Below are positions 1 through 8,235 of a stretch of 64,000 bases of DNA, piece by piece. Below the pieces are notes generated by a model that saw only the letters and a list, made by a program, of their open reading frames with translations, did no database searches and was not told the DNA's origin. How positions within the stretch are numbered: the stretch's first letter is position 1; each line of letters begins with the position of its first letter. The DNA is from Phycicoccus sp. Soil802 (GTDB lineage Bacteria > Actinomycetota > Actinomycetes > Actinomycetales > Dermatophilaceae): the NCBI RefSeq assembly GCF_001429605.1, contig NZ_LMSS01000002.1:290618-354617 (forward strand), given 5' to 3'. A program made the position numbers and the translations under genes.

Positions 1-51
1 GACGAGGAGTATCGGCGCTTTGAGGACGTAATCAACAAGCAACAGGTCTAG
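1..51 (+). CDS. C-terminal end of an unidentified protein (partial)
   Basis: The first 51 bases read in frame 1 as sixteen residues, DEEYRRFEDVINKQQV, followed by TAG. The gene starts upstream of the window. The fragment is too short to assign. In related elements a GntR-type repressor often sits here, but nothing in these residues proves that. Confidence 0.45.
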   Translation, partial: DEEYRRFEDVINKQQV

Positions 52-160
52 GTTCGGCGCGCGCGGTTTTGGCCTGCTGCGCCTCGAACGCTGCGCTCGT
101 GTCAGGCCTCGTTGGGGTGCGCTTCGGCCAGCCTCGGGCATAGATTTGTAGGCTGGATGC

Positions 161-724
161 ATGACGACGCAGCTGCGAGCGGCGATCACCGCTCAATCTG
201 TCCTCGGACGTACCGAGCCGCGATGGGCCCACGTCCAAGCGGTTGCAGCCACCGTCGCGAGGATCGTCAATCAGTCTCCGGGCGTGAGTGACGCGGTCGT
301 TGACGCCGCGTGGCTACATGACGTCGGCTACGGTCCGTCCGTCGCCCGCACCGGGTTTCACGCCCTGGACGGTGCACGTTTTCTCGCCGCGGAGGCATGG
401 TCTCCCGAGATCGTCAGCCTCGTAGCGTTCCACACGGGGGCCGAGTTTGAGGCTGAGGAGCGTGGCCTGGCCGAGGAACTTAGGGCGTTTGCATGGCCAG
501 AGCCTGCCGACCTCGATGCCCTGATCTTGGCCGACCTCTCCGTGTCGCCTACTGGCCTCCGAGTACATCCGCGCGATCGGATATCCGAGATCCTCACGCG
601 GTATGAGTCGAGCGACCCGGTCCATCGGGCAGTGTCTCGCTCGCAGGGGTATCTCTTGGCGTGTGCTTCACGGGCTGCAGTAGCCACGGGCTCACCCCAC
701 GAATGGGGATTCGCGGTCGCTTAG
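161..724 (+). CDS. HD-domain protein (putative metal-dependent phosphohydrolase)
   Basis: A 187-residue soluble protein with an HD-superfamily pattern: an early His (RWAH, about residue 23), the HD pair in AAWLHDVGYG (about 53-54), later His residues (GFHALDG, VAFHTG) and a terminal Asp in LILADLS. These are the residues that bind the divalent metals in the family. The substrate cannot be inferred. The 3' end overlaps the convergent Nudix gene by about 33 bp. No strong ribosome binding site precedes the ATG. It is probably cargo or a regulatory gene of the AICE. Confidence 0.75.
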   Translation: MTTQLRAAITAQSVLGRTEPRWAHVQAVAATVARIVNQSPGVSDAVVDAAWLHDVGYGPSVARTGFHALDGARFLAAEAWSPEIVSLVAFHTGAEFEAEERGLAEELRAFAWPEPADLDALILADLSVSPTGLRVHPRDRISEILTRYESSDPVHRAVSRSQGYLLACASRAAVATGSPHEWGFAVA

Positions 725-1162
725 TGCGTGCTTGATGCGCAGCCTCATCGAAGGGTGAATGTCGAGGTCGGCGAGTTCCATGGGCGGCACCCACCGGACC
801 TGCTTGCTTTCACTGCTCGTTCTGGGCGAGCCGCCAATCAGCTTGGCACGGAAGGCAATTGAGAACTGCTGGCGAACCTCCCCGTCGTCGTAGGCCATCA
901 GGTGGTGCGGGTTCGTGTAGGTGCCGCTGATACCGACGACCTCGACGTCATAGCCGGTCTCCTCCTTCACCTCTCGCACGACGGTTTCTGCAATCGACTC
1001 ACCGATCTCGTGGCCCCCACCCGGGAGGGCCCATTTGTCGTTGTCACTCTTGTGGATCATTAAGACTCGGCCATCGTCGTCGCGGACGATAGCCACGACG
1101 GAGGGCACAACGCTGTTCGCCTGGGGGGCGTCCGGGTCGTCGATGTAGTCGATGCGAGCCAC
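692..1162 (-). CDS. Nudix hydrolase, Pif-like
   Basis: A 156-residue Nudix protein. The Nudix box (G-x5-E-x7-REUxEExGU) is intact as GGHEIGE...REVKEETGYD near residues 49-71. It starts with GTG ten bases after the stop of the upstream HTH regulator, so the two genes form an operon. In pSAM2 the immunity gene pif, which blocks redundant transfer between element-bearing cells, encodes a Nudix-type protein. Position in the element supports the same role here, but this is inference; a housekeeping nucleotide pyrophosphatase cannot be excluded. Confidence 0.8.
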   Translation of the reverse strand: MARIDYIDDPDAPQANSVVPSVVAIVRDDDGRVLMIHKSDNDKWALPGGGHEIGESIAETVVREVKEETGYDVEVVGISGTYTNPHHLMAYDDGEVRQQFSIAFRAKLIGGSPRTSSESKQVRWVPPMELADLDIHPSMRLRIKHALSDRESPFVG

Positions 1163-1171
1163 GCTTCGAGA

Positions 1172-1930
1172 CTAGGCGACCCAGGCTTCGTCAGCGATGC
1201 GGGCGCTGTCCCACACCTTCTCGAAGGCTGTGATCTGGTGGTCAAACATCCGCCCGCCTGCGATGCGGTGAAGGTGCACAACAGGCGAGTGGTTCGCCGG
1301 TGCGCCGTAGGCATGGTGGTTCGCGAACAACTGGTCGTCGAACCGGAAGATCGAGCTGTAGAGCGTTCGGTCGTGTGCCCGAGCCTCGACTCCTGGATGC
1401 CCGAGGAGGGGCTTGAGGTATCTCCAGGTCATGCGGCACCGGGCCGCGAGAGAGTCTGCGATCCCCTCCTCCTCGCCGCGTAGGGCCACGGCAGTCGAGT
1501 CAGGGTCGCCGAAGAGCAGGCGAATTCTCGTGCCCGCTTGAGCCCGCTGGGCAATCAAGTCGTCGAAGTCGGGAATGGTGTCGTGAAGGAACGTGGCTGC
1601 GAAGGCCAACATGTCGATGCTCTCGGTGGCCTCGCGGAGGAGTGCTTGCCAGGTGCCCGGCGGCACGCTCCCGCGATTGGGGTGTACCGCGACGACCTCC
1701 GCCGCACTGGCTGCCTCAGCTCGGGCATCGGAGAGGGCCGCCGGCCAGAGGTAGTGCTCGTCCTTGCCCAGTGCCACCCCGGCAGCCTGACGATGGCGGC
1801 GGTGTGGCGTTCTACCGGTTGAGATCCATCGCTCGATGGTCTTGGGATCCACCCCCAGCCTTTCGCCGAGCCCTTCGCTGGTCAGCGCCGCATCCGTGAT
1901 GGCTGCTCGAAGTCGCTCGTTGGTCTCCAT
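1172..1930 (-). CDS. HTH transcriptional regulator with C-terminal effector-like domain (DUF5919 type)
   Basis: 252 residues. The N-terminus has an XRE/MerR-like helix-turn-helix (GLGERLGVDPKTIERWI, residues about 20-36). The C-terminal two thirds resemble the DUF5919 domain found behind such HTHs in AICE and secondary-metabolite regulators. The ATG at 1930 is chosen because GGAGG lies 8 bases upstream; longer in-frame extensions run into the promoter of the divergent pra-like gene. It is co-transcribed with the Nudix gene and is likely to regulate the divergent transfer and replication genes. Confidence 0.72.
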   Translation of the reverse strand: METNERLRAAITDAALTSEGLGERLGVDPKTIERWISTGRTPHRRHRQAAGVALGKDEHYLWPAALSDARAEAASAAEVVAVHPNRGSVPPGTWQALLREATESIDMLAFAATFLHDTIPDFDDLIAQRAQAGTRIRLLFGDPDSTAVALRGEEEGIADSLAARCRMTWRYLKPLLGHPGVEARAHDRTLYSSIFRFDDQLFANHHAYGAPANHSPVVHLHRIAGGRMFDHQITAFEKVWDSARIADEAWVA

Positions 1931-2065
1931 CGCCCACCCCTCCTTTTGGGACGTTTTGTTCACAGTACGACGTCCTCGGGTGTCCCGCAGCGCGGTTACC
2001 CCGTGGCTGTGGACAGCGGTGGCATGGACATGGGTCAACACGGGCCCACAACGAAAGGCGTTGCA

Positions 2066-2521
2066 ATGGCTATTGCTCGGAAGCTCAAGCTCTCGCACGA
2101 CGACGTGTTCCCCAACGGGGCGTTCATCGTCTCCGAGGTCAATCCTGTCTTCGACTTCGAGAGGTCAACGCGGGACAACAAGGTCCAGCAGGTCGACCCA
2201 GACACCGGTCTGCTCCTGTGGCAGATCGACGTCCTGGACGCGGACCCTGAGGCGACGAAGAAGAACCGCACGGTGACCATCAAGCTGCTGGCGAAGGTGC
2301 AGCCCGTCCCGCCGGCCCCCGAGGGAGCCGAGACATTCGCCCGGGTTGTATTCGAGGACCTCGTGGCAACACCGTGGATCGACTCATCCCGGTGCAAGCC
2401 TCCGGAGTCGAACAAGTCCCACCGATGCGGCGCCCAGGCTGCGTGGTCCTTCAAGGCCAGGGGGATGGCGGCACCGGGCAAGCCGTCGGCATCCCCAAGT
2501 GTCCCCACCAAGGCGGCGTGA
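2066..2521 (+). CDS. pra: Pra-like activator of replication, integration and excision
   Basis: A 151-residue protein with the features of the AICE family annotated as plasmid replication, integration and excision activator: an N-terminal VFPNGAFIVSEVNPVFDFE segment, then KVQQVD, a WQIDVLDADPEA block and a C-terminal ATPWI segment. In pSAM2 Pra turns on the rep-xis-int operon. The ATG at 2066 has a weak GAAAGG upstream. It is the first gene of a rightward block reaching int, and lies divergent from the HTH/Nudix operon, so the 1931-2065 gap holds both promoters. Confidence 0.75.
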   Translation: MAIARKLKLSHDDVFPNGAFIVSEVNPVFDFERSTRDNKVQQVDPDTGLLLWQIDVLDADPEATKKNRTVTIKLLAKVQPVPPAPEGAETFARVVFEDLVATPWIDSSRCKPPESNKSHRCGAQAAWSFKARGMAAPGKPSASPSVPTKAA

Positions 2522-2522
2522 C

Positions 2523-2774
2523 ATGACGGTTCTCAAGGTCGATGAACGCAAGGCCGCCCTTGGCGACATCCTCCATGCGCTGAACCACTTCACCTGGGAC
2601 CTCGAGCGTGATGGTTGGGAGCGTGAGGCGGCGAGCGTCGACTCGGCCATCTGCGTGCTCCAGAGCCTGAGTGTGGCGATCCATCACGTTCAGCTCGCCA
2701 TCGACGCCCCTGCGGAGGCAGAGCGCCGATACGGGATCGGGACGACGTTGGTGGTGGGCAATGCGCCCCGGTGA
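2523..2774 (+). CDS. small hypothetical AICE protein
   Basis: 83 residues, starting ATG two bases after the pra-like stop. It is largely helical, with a central ALNHFTWDLERDGWEREAAS stretch. I do not recognise the family. It shares its operon position with the small spd/tra accessory genes of AICEs, so a role in transfer or its regulation is possible but unproven. Confidence 0.6.
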   Translation: MTVLKVDERKAALGDILHALNHFTWDLERDGWEREAASVDSAICVLQSLSVAIHHVQLAIDAPAEAERRYGIGTTLVVGNAPR

Positions 2775-3009
2775 CGTCGCGGCGTGGAGCGAAGCCCTCG
2801 GTGTGGGCGCGAGGGAACTGCCGTGGGCGATCGCAGCGCGCGTACGAACGATCGAGGACCTGCACGACGAGATCACGCGGCTCCGGACAGGACTCTCTGA
2901 GGCGCCCGACGAGGAAATGCTCACGTCGATCAGCTCTGCCAGCCGCGCCTTGAGCGTCGCCGGTGATCGTCTGAACGATGCCTTGGTCGAAGTGAGGAGG
3001 GATCGCTGA
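2761..3009 (+). CDS. small hypothetical AICE protein
   Basis: 82 residues, overlapping the preceding gene by 14 bp. It is mostly helical with a heptad-like middle (RVRTIEDLHDEITRLRTGL), so it may form a short coiled coil. No known family is recognised. The downstream small genes, including the one starting at 3056, show the same size and helical character, so these may be paralogous structural or regulatory pieces of the transfer module. Confidence 0.55.
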   Translation: MRPGDVAAWSEALGVGARELPWAIAARVRTIEDLHDEITRLRTGLSEAPDEEMLTSISSASRALSVAGDRLNDALVEVRRDR

Positions 3010-3059
3010 TGTGGCAGGGGACGGTCCAGATCATCCGTCGGGGGAGGTGGGGTGAGTGA
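3009..3059 (+). CDS. possible 16-residue leader peptide
   Basis: ATG overlaps the TGA of the previous gene (TGATG) and the frame reads MWQGTVQIIRRGRWGE before TGA. The frame contains the GGAGG that serves the next gene, whose GTG overlaps this stop region. It may simply couple translation across the junction. Coding status is unproven. Confidence 0.25.
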   Translation: MWQGTVQIIRRGRWGE

Positions 3060-3313
3060 GCATGCGTCCTTCAGAGCGGACTGGATGGTGCGAATCACTC
3101 GGAGTTGCGAACACCGAACTGCACGCAGAGCTCCGTGGGCTGTGGCGTGCCCAAGAGGAGTTGTATGCCGCACAGATGCGGATCCGGGACCGGCTCCATG
3201 CCGCTCCCGACCAAGACCTCGACGAGGCTCTGCGCCAGGCCGAACGTCACCTCGCGAGGGTTTCCGTGATTCTCGGCGGAGCCGTTGCGGAGTTGGCCAG
3301 GGAGGCCGGGTAA
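3056..3313 (+). CDS. small helical hypothetical protein
   Basis: 85 residues from GTG at 3056, which has GGAGG at 8 bases; ATG at 3062 is the alternative but is 14 bases from the same site. The protein is almost entirely helical with repeated Glu/Arg/Ala heptads (residues about 20-75). Its stop overlaps the start of the TraB gene (TAATG). It is unidentified, possibly an accessory transfer protein. Confidence 0.55.
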   Translation: MSMRPSERTGWCESLGVANTELHAELRGLWRAQEELYAAQMRIRDRLHAAPDQDLDEALRQAERHLARVSVILGGAVAELAREAG

Positions 3314-4719
3314 TGGGTGCCGGCGGCACGACCCAGCCGATGTTCGGATCCGACGACCCGCTCGCCGTCGCGCTGGAAGCGGTGGTCAGGGTCGTGTGGT
3401 TGGCCGCAGTGCTGGCTTGGTCCGTCGCTGTCTTCGCCGTCAGGAATCCACTGATGTTCGTCGGGATTGGCGCTCCTATCGCGCTATCCATCTGGGGTGG
3501 TCCCTGGCATGCTCTCCTGCTCGTAGCGGGCATGGTCGTTGCTCTCACCCTCTGGCGAATCCTCGCGGCCGCCTCGTTCATGCGCCGTGTTCGGCCACGG
3601 TTGGCGACTGGTTGGCGTGGGCCGTTCTACCGGCTGATCTGGCCCCGCCTTGCCCGACGGCATCGCCTGATCGCCTACGAGGCTCGAGGCGGACGCGGCG
3701 ACGGGGAGGTGCCCAAGCTCTGCAGGGTTCGCATCACGTCCTCTGGCATCGAGAGACTTCTACTCCGGCTCCCGGCCGGTCTGACACCGGATGATGTTGC
3801 CGGTGCGTGTGATGGCCTTGCCCACGCCTTCAGGTGTGTGGACGCCCGTGTAGCGCCTGCAAGCCCTGGCCGAGTGTGGCTCGAGCTCCATCGCAGGGAC
3901 AGCCTTGCCGCAGTCGTCACACCGATTCTCCAGCCCGGATCTGTTGACCTTGGCCGCCTCCCCGTGGGACGGCACGAAGACGGCAAGGAATGGTCGATGC
4001 GGTTGTCGGGGACGCACGTGCTCATCGCCGGCGCGACGGGATCGGGGAAGGGCTCGATCCTGTGGTCCCTGTTCAGGGCCCTGGCGCCGGCCATCGAGTC
4101 AGGGCATGTGGCTATGTGGGTTGTGGACCCGAAGGGCGGAATGGAACTGCGTCCCGGGATTGCGCTTTTCGCACGTTTCGAAGACGGCACGACCGACTCG
4201 ATGTGTGAGCTGCTGGAAGAGTTGGTGCAGCTGAAGGACGAGCGGGCCAGGGAGCTGGCGTCGGAGGCACGCCGCGTCCACGAGCCGACGCCGGCATCTC
4301 CCCACATCGTGCTGGTGATCGACGAACTTGCCACACTCACGGCCTTTGCCGAGCGGTCGATAGTGCGTCGCATCGATCAAGCACTAGGACTCTTGCTCAC
4401 ACAAGGTCGGGCTTGCGGCATCACGGTCGTGGCCGCTGTGCAGGATCCGGGCAAGGACGTCGTTGGGTGGCGTGACCTGTTCCCAACCCGTGTAGCGATG
4501 CGGTTAGACAATCCGATCCAGGTCGACATGGTCCTGGGCGAGGGCGCCCGCGACAGAGGAGCCCGCTCTGACCAGATCAGCGAGCTGACCCCCGGGGTCG
4601 CCTTTGTGAGGGTCGAGGGAACCCGAGAGTTGCGTCGGGTTCGCGCGTCATACCTGGACGACCAAGCCATCGAGCGACTCGCGTGTTCCGTCACTCCGCC
4701 GGTTGGGGAGGCGGCATGA
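3313..4719 (+). CDS. traB: FtsK/SpoIIIE-type DNA translocase, TraB/TraSA-like
   Basis: 468 residues. Hydrophobic segments at about 22-43 and 47-85 anchor the N-terminus in the membrane. The motor domain follows, with Walker A GATGSGKG (240-247) and Walker B IVLVIDELA (about 332-340), then a VVAAVQDP segment. Size and architecture fit the single-protein double-stranded DNA translocases that drive AICE conjugation in mycelial or coccoid actinobacteria. It starts in a TAATG overlap and ends in an ATGA overlap with the WhiB-like gene, so it is translated as part of the operon. Confidence 0.9.
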   Translation: MGAGGTTQPMFGSDDPLAVALEAVVRVVWLAAVLAWSVAVFAVRNPLMFVGIGAPIALSIWGGPWHALLLVAGMVVALTLWRILAAASFMRRVRPRLATGWRGPFYRLIWPRLARRHRLIAYEARGGRGDGEVPKLCRVRITSSGIERLLLRLPAGLTPDDVAGACDGLAHAFRCVDARVAPASPGRVWLELHRRDSLAAVVTPILQPGSVDLGRLPVGRHEDGKEWSMRLSGTHVLIAGATGSGKGSILWSLFRALAPAIESGHVAMWVVDPKGGMELRPGIALFARFEDGTTDSMCELLEELVQLKDERARELASEARRVHEPTPASPHIVLVIDELATLTAFAERSIVRRIDQALGLLLTQGRACGITVVAAVQDPGKDVVGWRDLFPTRVAMRLDNPIQVDMVLGEGARDRGARSDQISELTPGVAFVRVEGTRELRRVRASYLDDQAIERLACSVTPPVGEAA

Positions 4720-5096
4720 GCCGGGTAATGAGATACGGCGATCCCGGTGTCCCTCGCCAGTGGATCATTGCCTCGGGTCGGTTCTCGGCGGGACAGCTCG
4801 CCTCCGTCCCGTGGCAGCGACGCGGGCTGTGCGTCGGTCGGGACCCGCGCCCGTGGTTTGCTCGCTGGGACGCGCCTTCCGCGAAGAGTGCCCAGGCGAT
4901 CTGCTCGAACTGTCCCGTGAAAGCTCAGTGTCTGGCTTGGGCTCTCCTGTGCGGTGATGAGTACGGCATCTGGGGAGGGCTCAATCCCCTTGAGCGGCTC
5001 GGATTGGAAGGGCAGCTCGCGGCCGGTGCGCCGCTTGGTGATGTGGTTCGAGCGGCGACCCGTTCGGAGCCGTCATCGGTCCGAGGTGCGGCATGA
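4716..5096 (+). CDS. WhiB-like Fe-S protein encoded within the transfer/replication operon
   Basis: 126 residues with the WhiB signature: one early Cys (GLCVG), a C-x2-C-x5-C cluster (CSNCPVKAQC) and the G-[IV]-W-G-G turn (GIWGG) before a basic C-terminal part. The four Cys would bind a 4Fe-4S cluster. WhiB proteins act as redox-sensitive transcription factors, usually partnered with the primary sigma factor. Here the gene is locked between traB and repSA by ATGA overlaps at both ends, so it is an element gene, not a neighbour. Confidence 0.85.
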   Translation: MSRVMRYGDPGVPRQWIIASGRFSAGQLASVPWQRRGLCVGRDPRPWFARWDAPSAKSAQAICSNCPVKAQCLAWALLCGDEYGIWGGLNPLERLGLEGQLAAGAPLGDVVRAATRSEPSSVRGAA

Positions 5097-6616
5097 CGAC
5101 TCCCCGGATCAGCAACGAGATGATCCGCGAACTGGCGGTCAAAGAGGCTGTTTGTGTCCGGCCCGTCATGCGCGTGGTGACCGACCGGCTCACAAAGCAC
5201 GAGACCATCGTTCCCATCCCTTGTGGTTCAACGCGGGAGTCGGTCTGCCCTTCCTGCGCGACGAAGGCTCGCTGGCTCCGGATGACGCAGTGTGCCGAGG
5301 GATGGCACCTCGAGTCGGAACCCGAGGATCTCGATCGTGCGCCCGCAGCAGAGGCGGGGCAGGGGCAACTGAACGACGAGTCTGACCAGGACGATCCTTC
5401 GCGTCTAGTGAGGTCAACCAGACGTCGCTCGGATGTGGTGGACCTTCCCACCCGGCCCACGGAACCGCGCACCATCGGCCAGACATTCTCGGCACCGAAT
5501 GGTCGCACCTATCGGCCCTCGATGTTCATCACCCTCACTCTTCCCTCATACGGCAAGGTGCTGCCAGGGGTGGGTACGCCGGTGAAATCCGGGACGTACA
5601 ACTATCGCCGTGCTGCGCTCGACGCCTTGCACTTTCCGAGGCTGCTCGATCGTTGGATGCAGAACCTCCGCCGGTGCGCCGGCTTCCGAGTGCAGTACTT
5701 CGGGGCTGTGGAGGCCCAACGCCGACTTGCTCCGCACTTTCACGTAGCGATCCGTGGGGCTGTGCCGCGGGCGACCATCAAGACAGTCACCCGGGCGACG
5801 TACTTACAGCTGTGGTGGCCACAGATGAGTCAACCCGTCTACGTCGAGCGGGTCCCTGTTTGGGACGGCGATGACTACCGGGATCCCGACACCGGGTTCG
5901 CACTCCCAACATGGGAGAAGGCGGTGGGGGAACTGGCAGACGATCCTGACGGTCGGCCTGCGCATGTCATGCGGTTCGGCGCGCAGACCGACGTCAAGGG
6001 CATCCTGAGCGGGACGCCTGATGCCGATCGGGCAGTTCGGTATCTCACCAAGTACCTGACCAAGTCCGTGGCCGAAACGTACGCGGACCCACATGACGCC
6101 GTCGCGGCATACGAGCGCCATATCGACCGGCTCTGGGAAGAGGTGCGTTGGCTTCCCTGCTCGCCGGAATGCGCCAACTGGTTGCGGTTCGGGACCCAAC
6201 CCCGATTGGCCGGCCCGGGTCTGACACCCGGCCAGTGCCCGAGCAAGGCACACGACCGCGAACATCTCGGTGTCGGTGGCCGCCGAGTCCAGGTCTCACG
6301 GCACTGGTCCGGCAAGACCCTGTCCGAGCACAAGGCCGACCGGGCTGCTGTAGTTCGCGCGGTTCTTGAGGAGGCAGGTATCGAAGCCCCGGACGCCCGT
6401 CGGATGTCGACGGAGGTGCTCGACGACACCGGCAGTCCGCGTTTCGTGTGGGACGAACTTCCCGTCAATGCTCACGACTACGCGCGGGTGGTCATGCGCA
6501 GTGTGACTGAACGACGCCGTCGACGAGCTGAGTACGAACGGGCAAGGCAACTGGTCGGGTCGGCAGGTCCGCCTGTGGAAAACAATTCGGCAACCTGTCG
6601 TGATGTCGGAGAGTGA
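5093..6616 (+). CDS. repSA: RepSA-type replication initiator
   Basis: 507 residues. It carries the rolling-circle initiator features of the RepSA family: a HUH-type metal site in PHFHVAIRG (about residue 215) and the Tyr motif YLTKYLTKS (about 320). N-terminal Cys pairs (VCPSCATKARW) are also typical of the family. In pSAM2 RepSA nicks the element origin for replication after excision. It overlaps the upstream WhiB-like gene by 4 bp and the xis start by a few bases. Confidence 0.88.
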   Translation: MTTPRISNEMIRELAVKEAVCVRPVMRVVTDRLTKHETIVPIPCGSTRESVCPSCATKARWLRMTQCAEGWHLESEPEDLDRAPAAEAGQGQLNDESDQDDPSRLVRSTRRRSDVVDLPTRPTEPRTIGQTFSAPNGRTYRPSMFITLTLPSYGKVLPGVGTPVKSGTYNYRRAALDALHFPRLLDRWMQNLRRCAGFRVQYFGAVEAQRRLAPHFHVAIRGAVPRATIKTVTRATYLQLWWPQMSQPVYVERVPVWDGDDYRDPDTGFALPTWEKAVGELADDPDGRPAHVMRFGAQTDVKGILSGTPDADRAVRYLTKYLTKSVAETYADPHDAVAAYERHIDRLWEEVRWLPCSPECANWLRFGTQPRLAGPGLTPGQCPSKAHDREHLGVGGRRVQVSRHWSGKTLSEHKADRAAVVRAVLEEAGIEAPDARRMSTEVLDDTGSPRFVWDELPVNAHDYARVVMRSVTERRRRRAEYERARQLVGSAGPPVENNSATCRDVGE

Positions 6617-6825
6617 TGGCGATGGAGAAGCTGCTGACCCTTGAGGAGGCCGCGGAGGTCTTGGGCACGTCACCGCGATTCCCGCGCAGGTTGGTCGCAG
6701 AGCGACGAATCAGGTTCGTCAAAGTTGGTCGATTCGTGCGCATACCTGAGACGGCGATCGAGGAGTTCGTCCAGTGCGGGACCGTCGATGTCGTGATGCG
6801 GCCGACAGGGCGGTGGGCATCATGA
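6616..6825 (+). CDS. xis: excisionase, HTH_17/MerR-like
   Basis: A 69-residue DNA-binding protein with the excisionase helix-turn-helix (LLTLEEAAEVLGTSPRFPRRLVAERRIRFVKVGR is the whole domain, residues about 5-40) and the wing ending in RIPETAIEEF. Possible starts are GTG 6613, ATG 6616 and ATG 6622; the ATGA overlap with repSA favours 6616. It directs the integrase toward excision and overlaps int by 4 bp. Confidence 0.85.
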   Translation: MAMEKLLTLEEAAEVLGTSPRFPRRLVAERRIRFVKVGRFVRIPETAIEEFVQCGTVDVVMRPTGRWAS

Positions 6826-7934
6826 GCCCAGGCCGACGACGTGAGTTCGGTGCCATCCGCCGGCGCGCGTCGGGACGATACGCGGCCAGCTATATCGGGC
6901 CCGACGGGCTGAGGCGCCATGCCGGCAAGACCTTCACGACCAAGTCGGATGCCCAGGCATGGCTCGCCGCCCGTCAGACCGAACTTCATCGGGGCACGTG
7001 GAGTGACCCCGCCCTGGGCAGACTCCGTCTGGGGGAGTTCGGGCAACGTTGGATCGCTGAACACAGGCTGAGCCCTCGTACTCGAGATCTGTACGAGAGC
7101 CTCTTCAGGCTCCACGTCGAGCCGTACTTGGGCGCTCGCCCTCTAGATCAACTCACACCCGAGTCGATCCGCGGATGGCGCGCCGGCCTCCACGACGAGG
7201 GTCGCTCGGAATCAACGGTGGCGAAGGCGTACAGACTCTTGCGAGCCATTCTCAATACAGCTGTTGACGATGGGCGGATCTCGCGGAATCCATGTCGTAT
7301 CAAAGGAGCTGATCGCGAGAATCCAGCTGAGCGCCCAGTGGCAACGGTGGGCGAGGTCTTCGTGCTTGCCGACCAGGTGGGCGCAACCTACCGGGCATTC
7401 GTGCTCACGGCCGCTCTTGCCAGCCTGCGCTGGGGTGAACTCGTCGCACTGCGACGGCGAGACATCGACCTGGTCGCCGGTCTGATCTTCGTGCGCCGCA
7501 GCATGGTCGAGCGGGGCGGAAGTCTCGAGATTTCCCTTCCGAAGAACAATCGAAGCCGCACTGTCGCCCTCCCAGCCGTGCTGGTCGAGGAGCTGGAGTC
7601 GCATCTTCGAAAGGTCGATGCCGATCCCGATGCCCCGGTCTTCACTGGCGAGCGTGGCGGTGTCCCCCGGCGTGGCAACTGGCGCGCCAACGTCCAGTGG
7701 AAGGAGGCGGTCAAGGTCGCCGGCCTACCGGAAGGATTCCGCTTCCACGACCTCCGGCACACAGGCAACCACCTGGCTGCGCAAACGGGAGCGTCGACGA
7801 GGGAGCTGATGCAGCGGATGGGGCACTCGACCGTCCGGGCGGCACTCATCTACCAGCACGCCACTGACTCCCGATCGCGGCTACTGGCAGACCGCCTGGA
7901 CACGCTTGTTCGTGCGCAGCTGGATGGATCATGA
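6822..7934 (+). CDS. int: tyrosine integrase of the AICE
   Basis: 370 residues. An N-terminal arm-binding AP2-like segment is followed by a SAM-like core-binding domain (TRDLYESLFRLHVEPYLG) and a catalytic domain with Arg in SLRWGELVALR, H-x-x-R in FHDLRHTG, a His in MGHST and the nucleophile Tyr in IYQH. All catalytic residues are present, so the enzyme looks active. ATG 6822 overlaps the xis stop. The gene ends 112 bp before the 3' end of tRNA-Gly, as expected for site-specific insertion there. Confidence 0.93.
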   Translation: MSPGRRREFGAIRRRASGRYAASYIGPDGLRRHAGKTFTTKSDAQAWLAARQTELHRGTWSDPALGRLRLGEFGQRWIAEHRLSPRTRDLYESLFRLHVEPYLGARPLDQLTPESIRGWRAGLHDEGRSESTVAKAYRLLRAILNTAVDDGRISRNPCRIKGADRENPAERPVATVGEVFVLADQVGATYRAFVLTAALASLRWGELVALRRRDIDLVAGLIFVRRSMVERGGSLEISLPKNNRSRTVALPAVLVEELESHLRKVDADPDAPVFTGERGGVPRRGNWRANVQWKEAVKVAGLPEGFRFHDLRHTGNHLAAQTGASTRELMQRMGHSTVRAALIYQHATDSRSRLLADRLDTLVRAQLDGS

Positions 7935-7951
7935 CGACGTCTGGCGCCGGG

Positions 7952-7973
7952 AGATGTGGTCCAGATGTGGTCC
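7952..7973 (+). repeat. tandem 11-bp direct repeat next to int, putative arm-type integrase sites
   Basis: AGATGTGGTCC occurs twice without spacing between the int stop and the tRNA. Two identical in-phase copies next to the attachment site fit integrase or Xis arm-type binding sites. Confidence 0.5.
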
Positions 7974-8045
7974 ACACGACCATTCGGATTCTGCAAGTGT
8001 CAGCGTCCGAGCCGAATACACACGCGCTGACCTGCGGTGATTCTG

Positions 8046-8119
8046 TGGAGCCGGTGACGAGAATCGAACTCGCGTGTCCAGCTTGGGAAGCTGGCGCTCT
8101 ACCATTGAGCTACACCGGC
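8046..8119 (-). tRNA. tRNA-Gly(CCC)
   Basis: The minus strand folds into a full cloverleaf: acceptor GCCGGTG/CACCGGC, D-arm, anticodon stem CCAGC/GCTGG with loop TTCCCAA (anticodon CCC), T-arm GCGAG/CTCGT, discriminator T, and an encoded CCA at 8046-8048. Its 3' end faces the integrase, so this is the attachment target of the AICE. The intact 3' half is regenerated by the element or native. Confidence 0.96.
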
Positions 8120-8235
8120 GCACCCCACCTGAGGCGGAGCGAACACCGCCCACCGGGCGGTGCGGCAGGAAGTCTAACCGAACGCGCGCGCGAGACTGAC
8201 GGCCCCCGGCATACCCCTCGCGTTAGTCTCTCACC

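Larger units (their letters stand above)
1..8046. mobile_element. AICE (pSAM2-type integrative conjugative element), right part
   Basis: The gene set is that of an actinomycete integrative and conjugative element: Nudix and HTH regulators, a Pra-like activator, FtsK/TraB translocase, RepSA-type initiator, excisionase and tyrosine integrase, ending about 110 bp from the 3' end of a tRNA-Gly gene. Genes from 2066 to 7934 are tightly packed, several with ATGA-type stop/start overlaps. I looked for a second copy of the tRNA 3' end at the left of the window and found none, so attL lies upstream of position 1. Base composition looks lower in GC than the flanking chromosome by eye. Confidence 0.88.

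Noticed and set aside
1-160. attL of the AICE
   Set aside because: No copy of the tRNA-Gly 3' end (GAGAATCGAAC...) could be found in the first kilobases, so the left end is outside.
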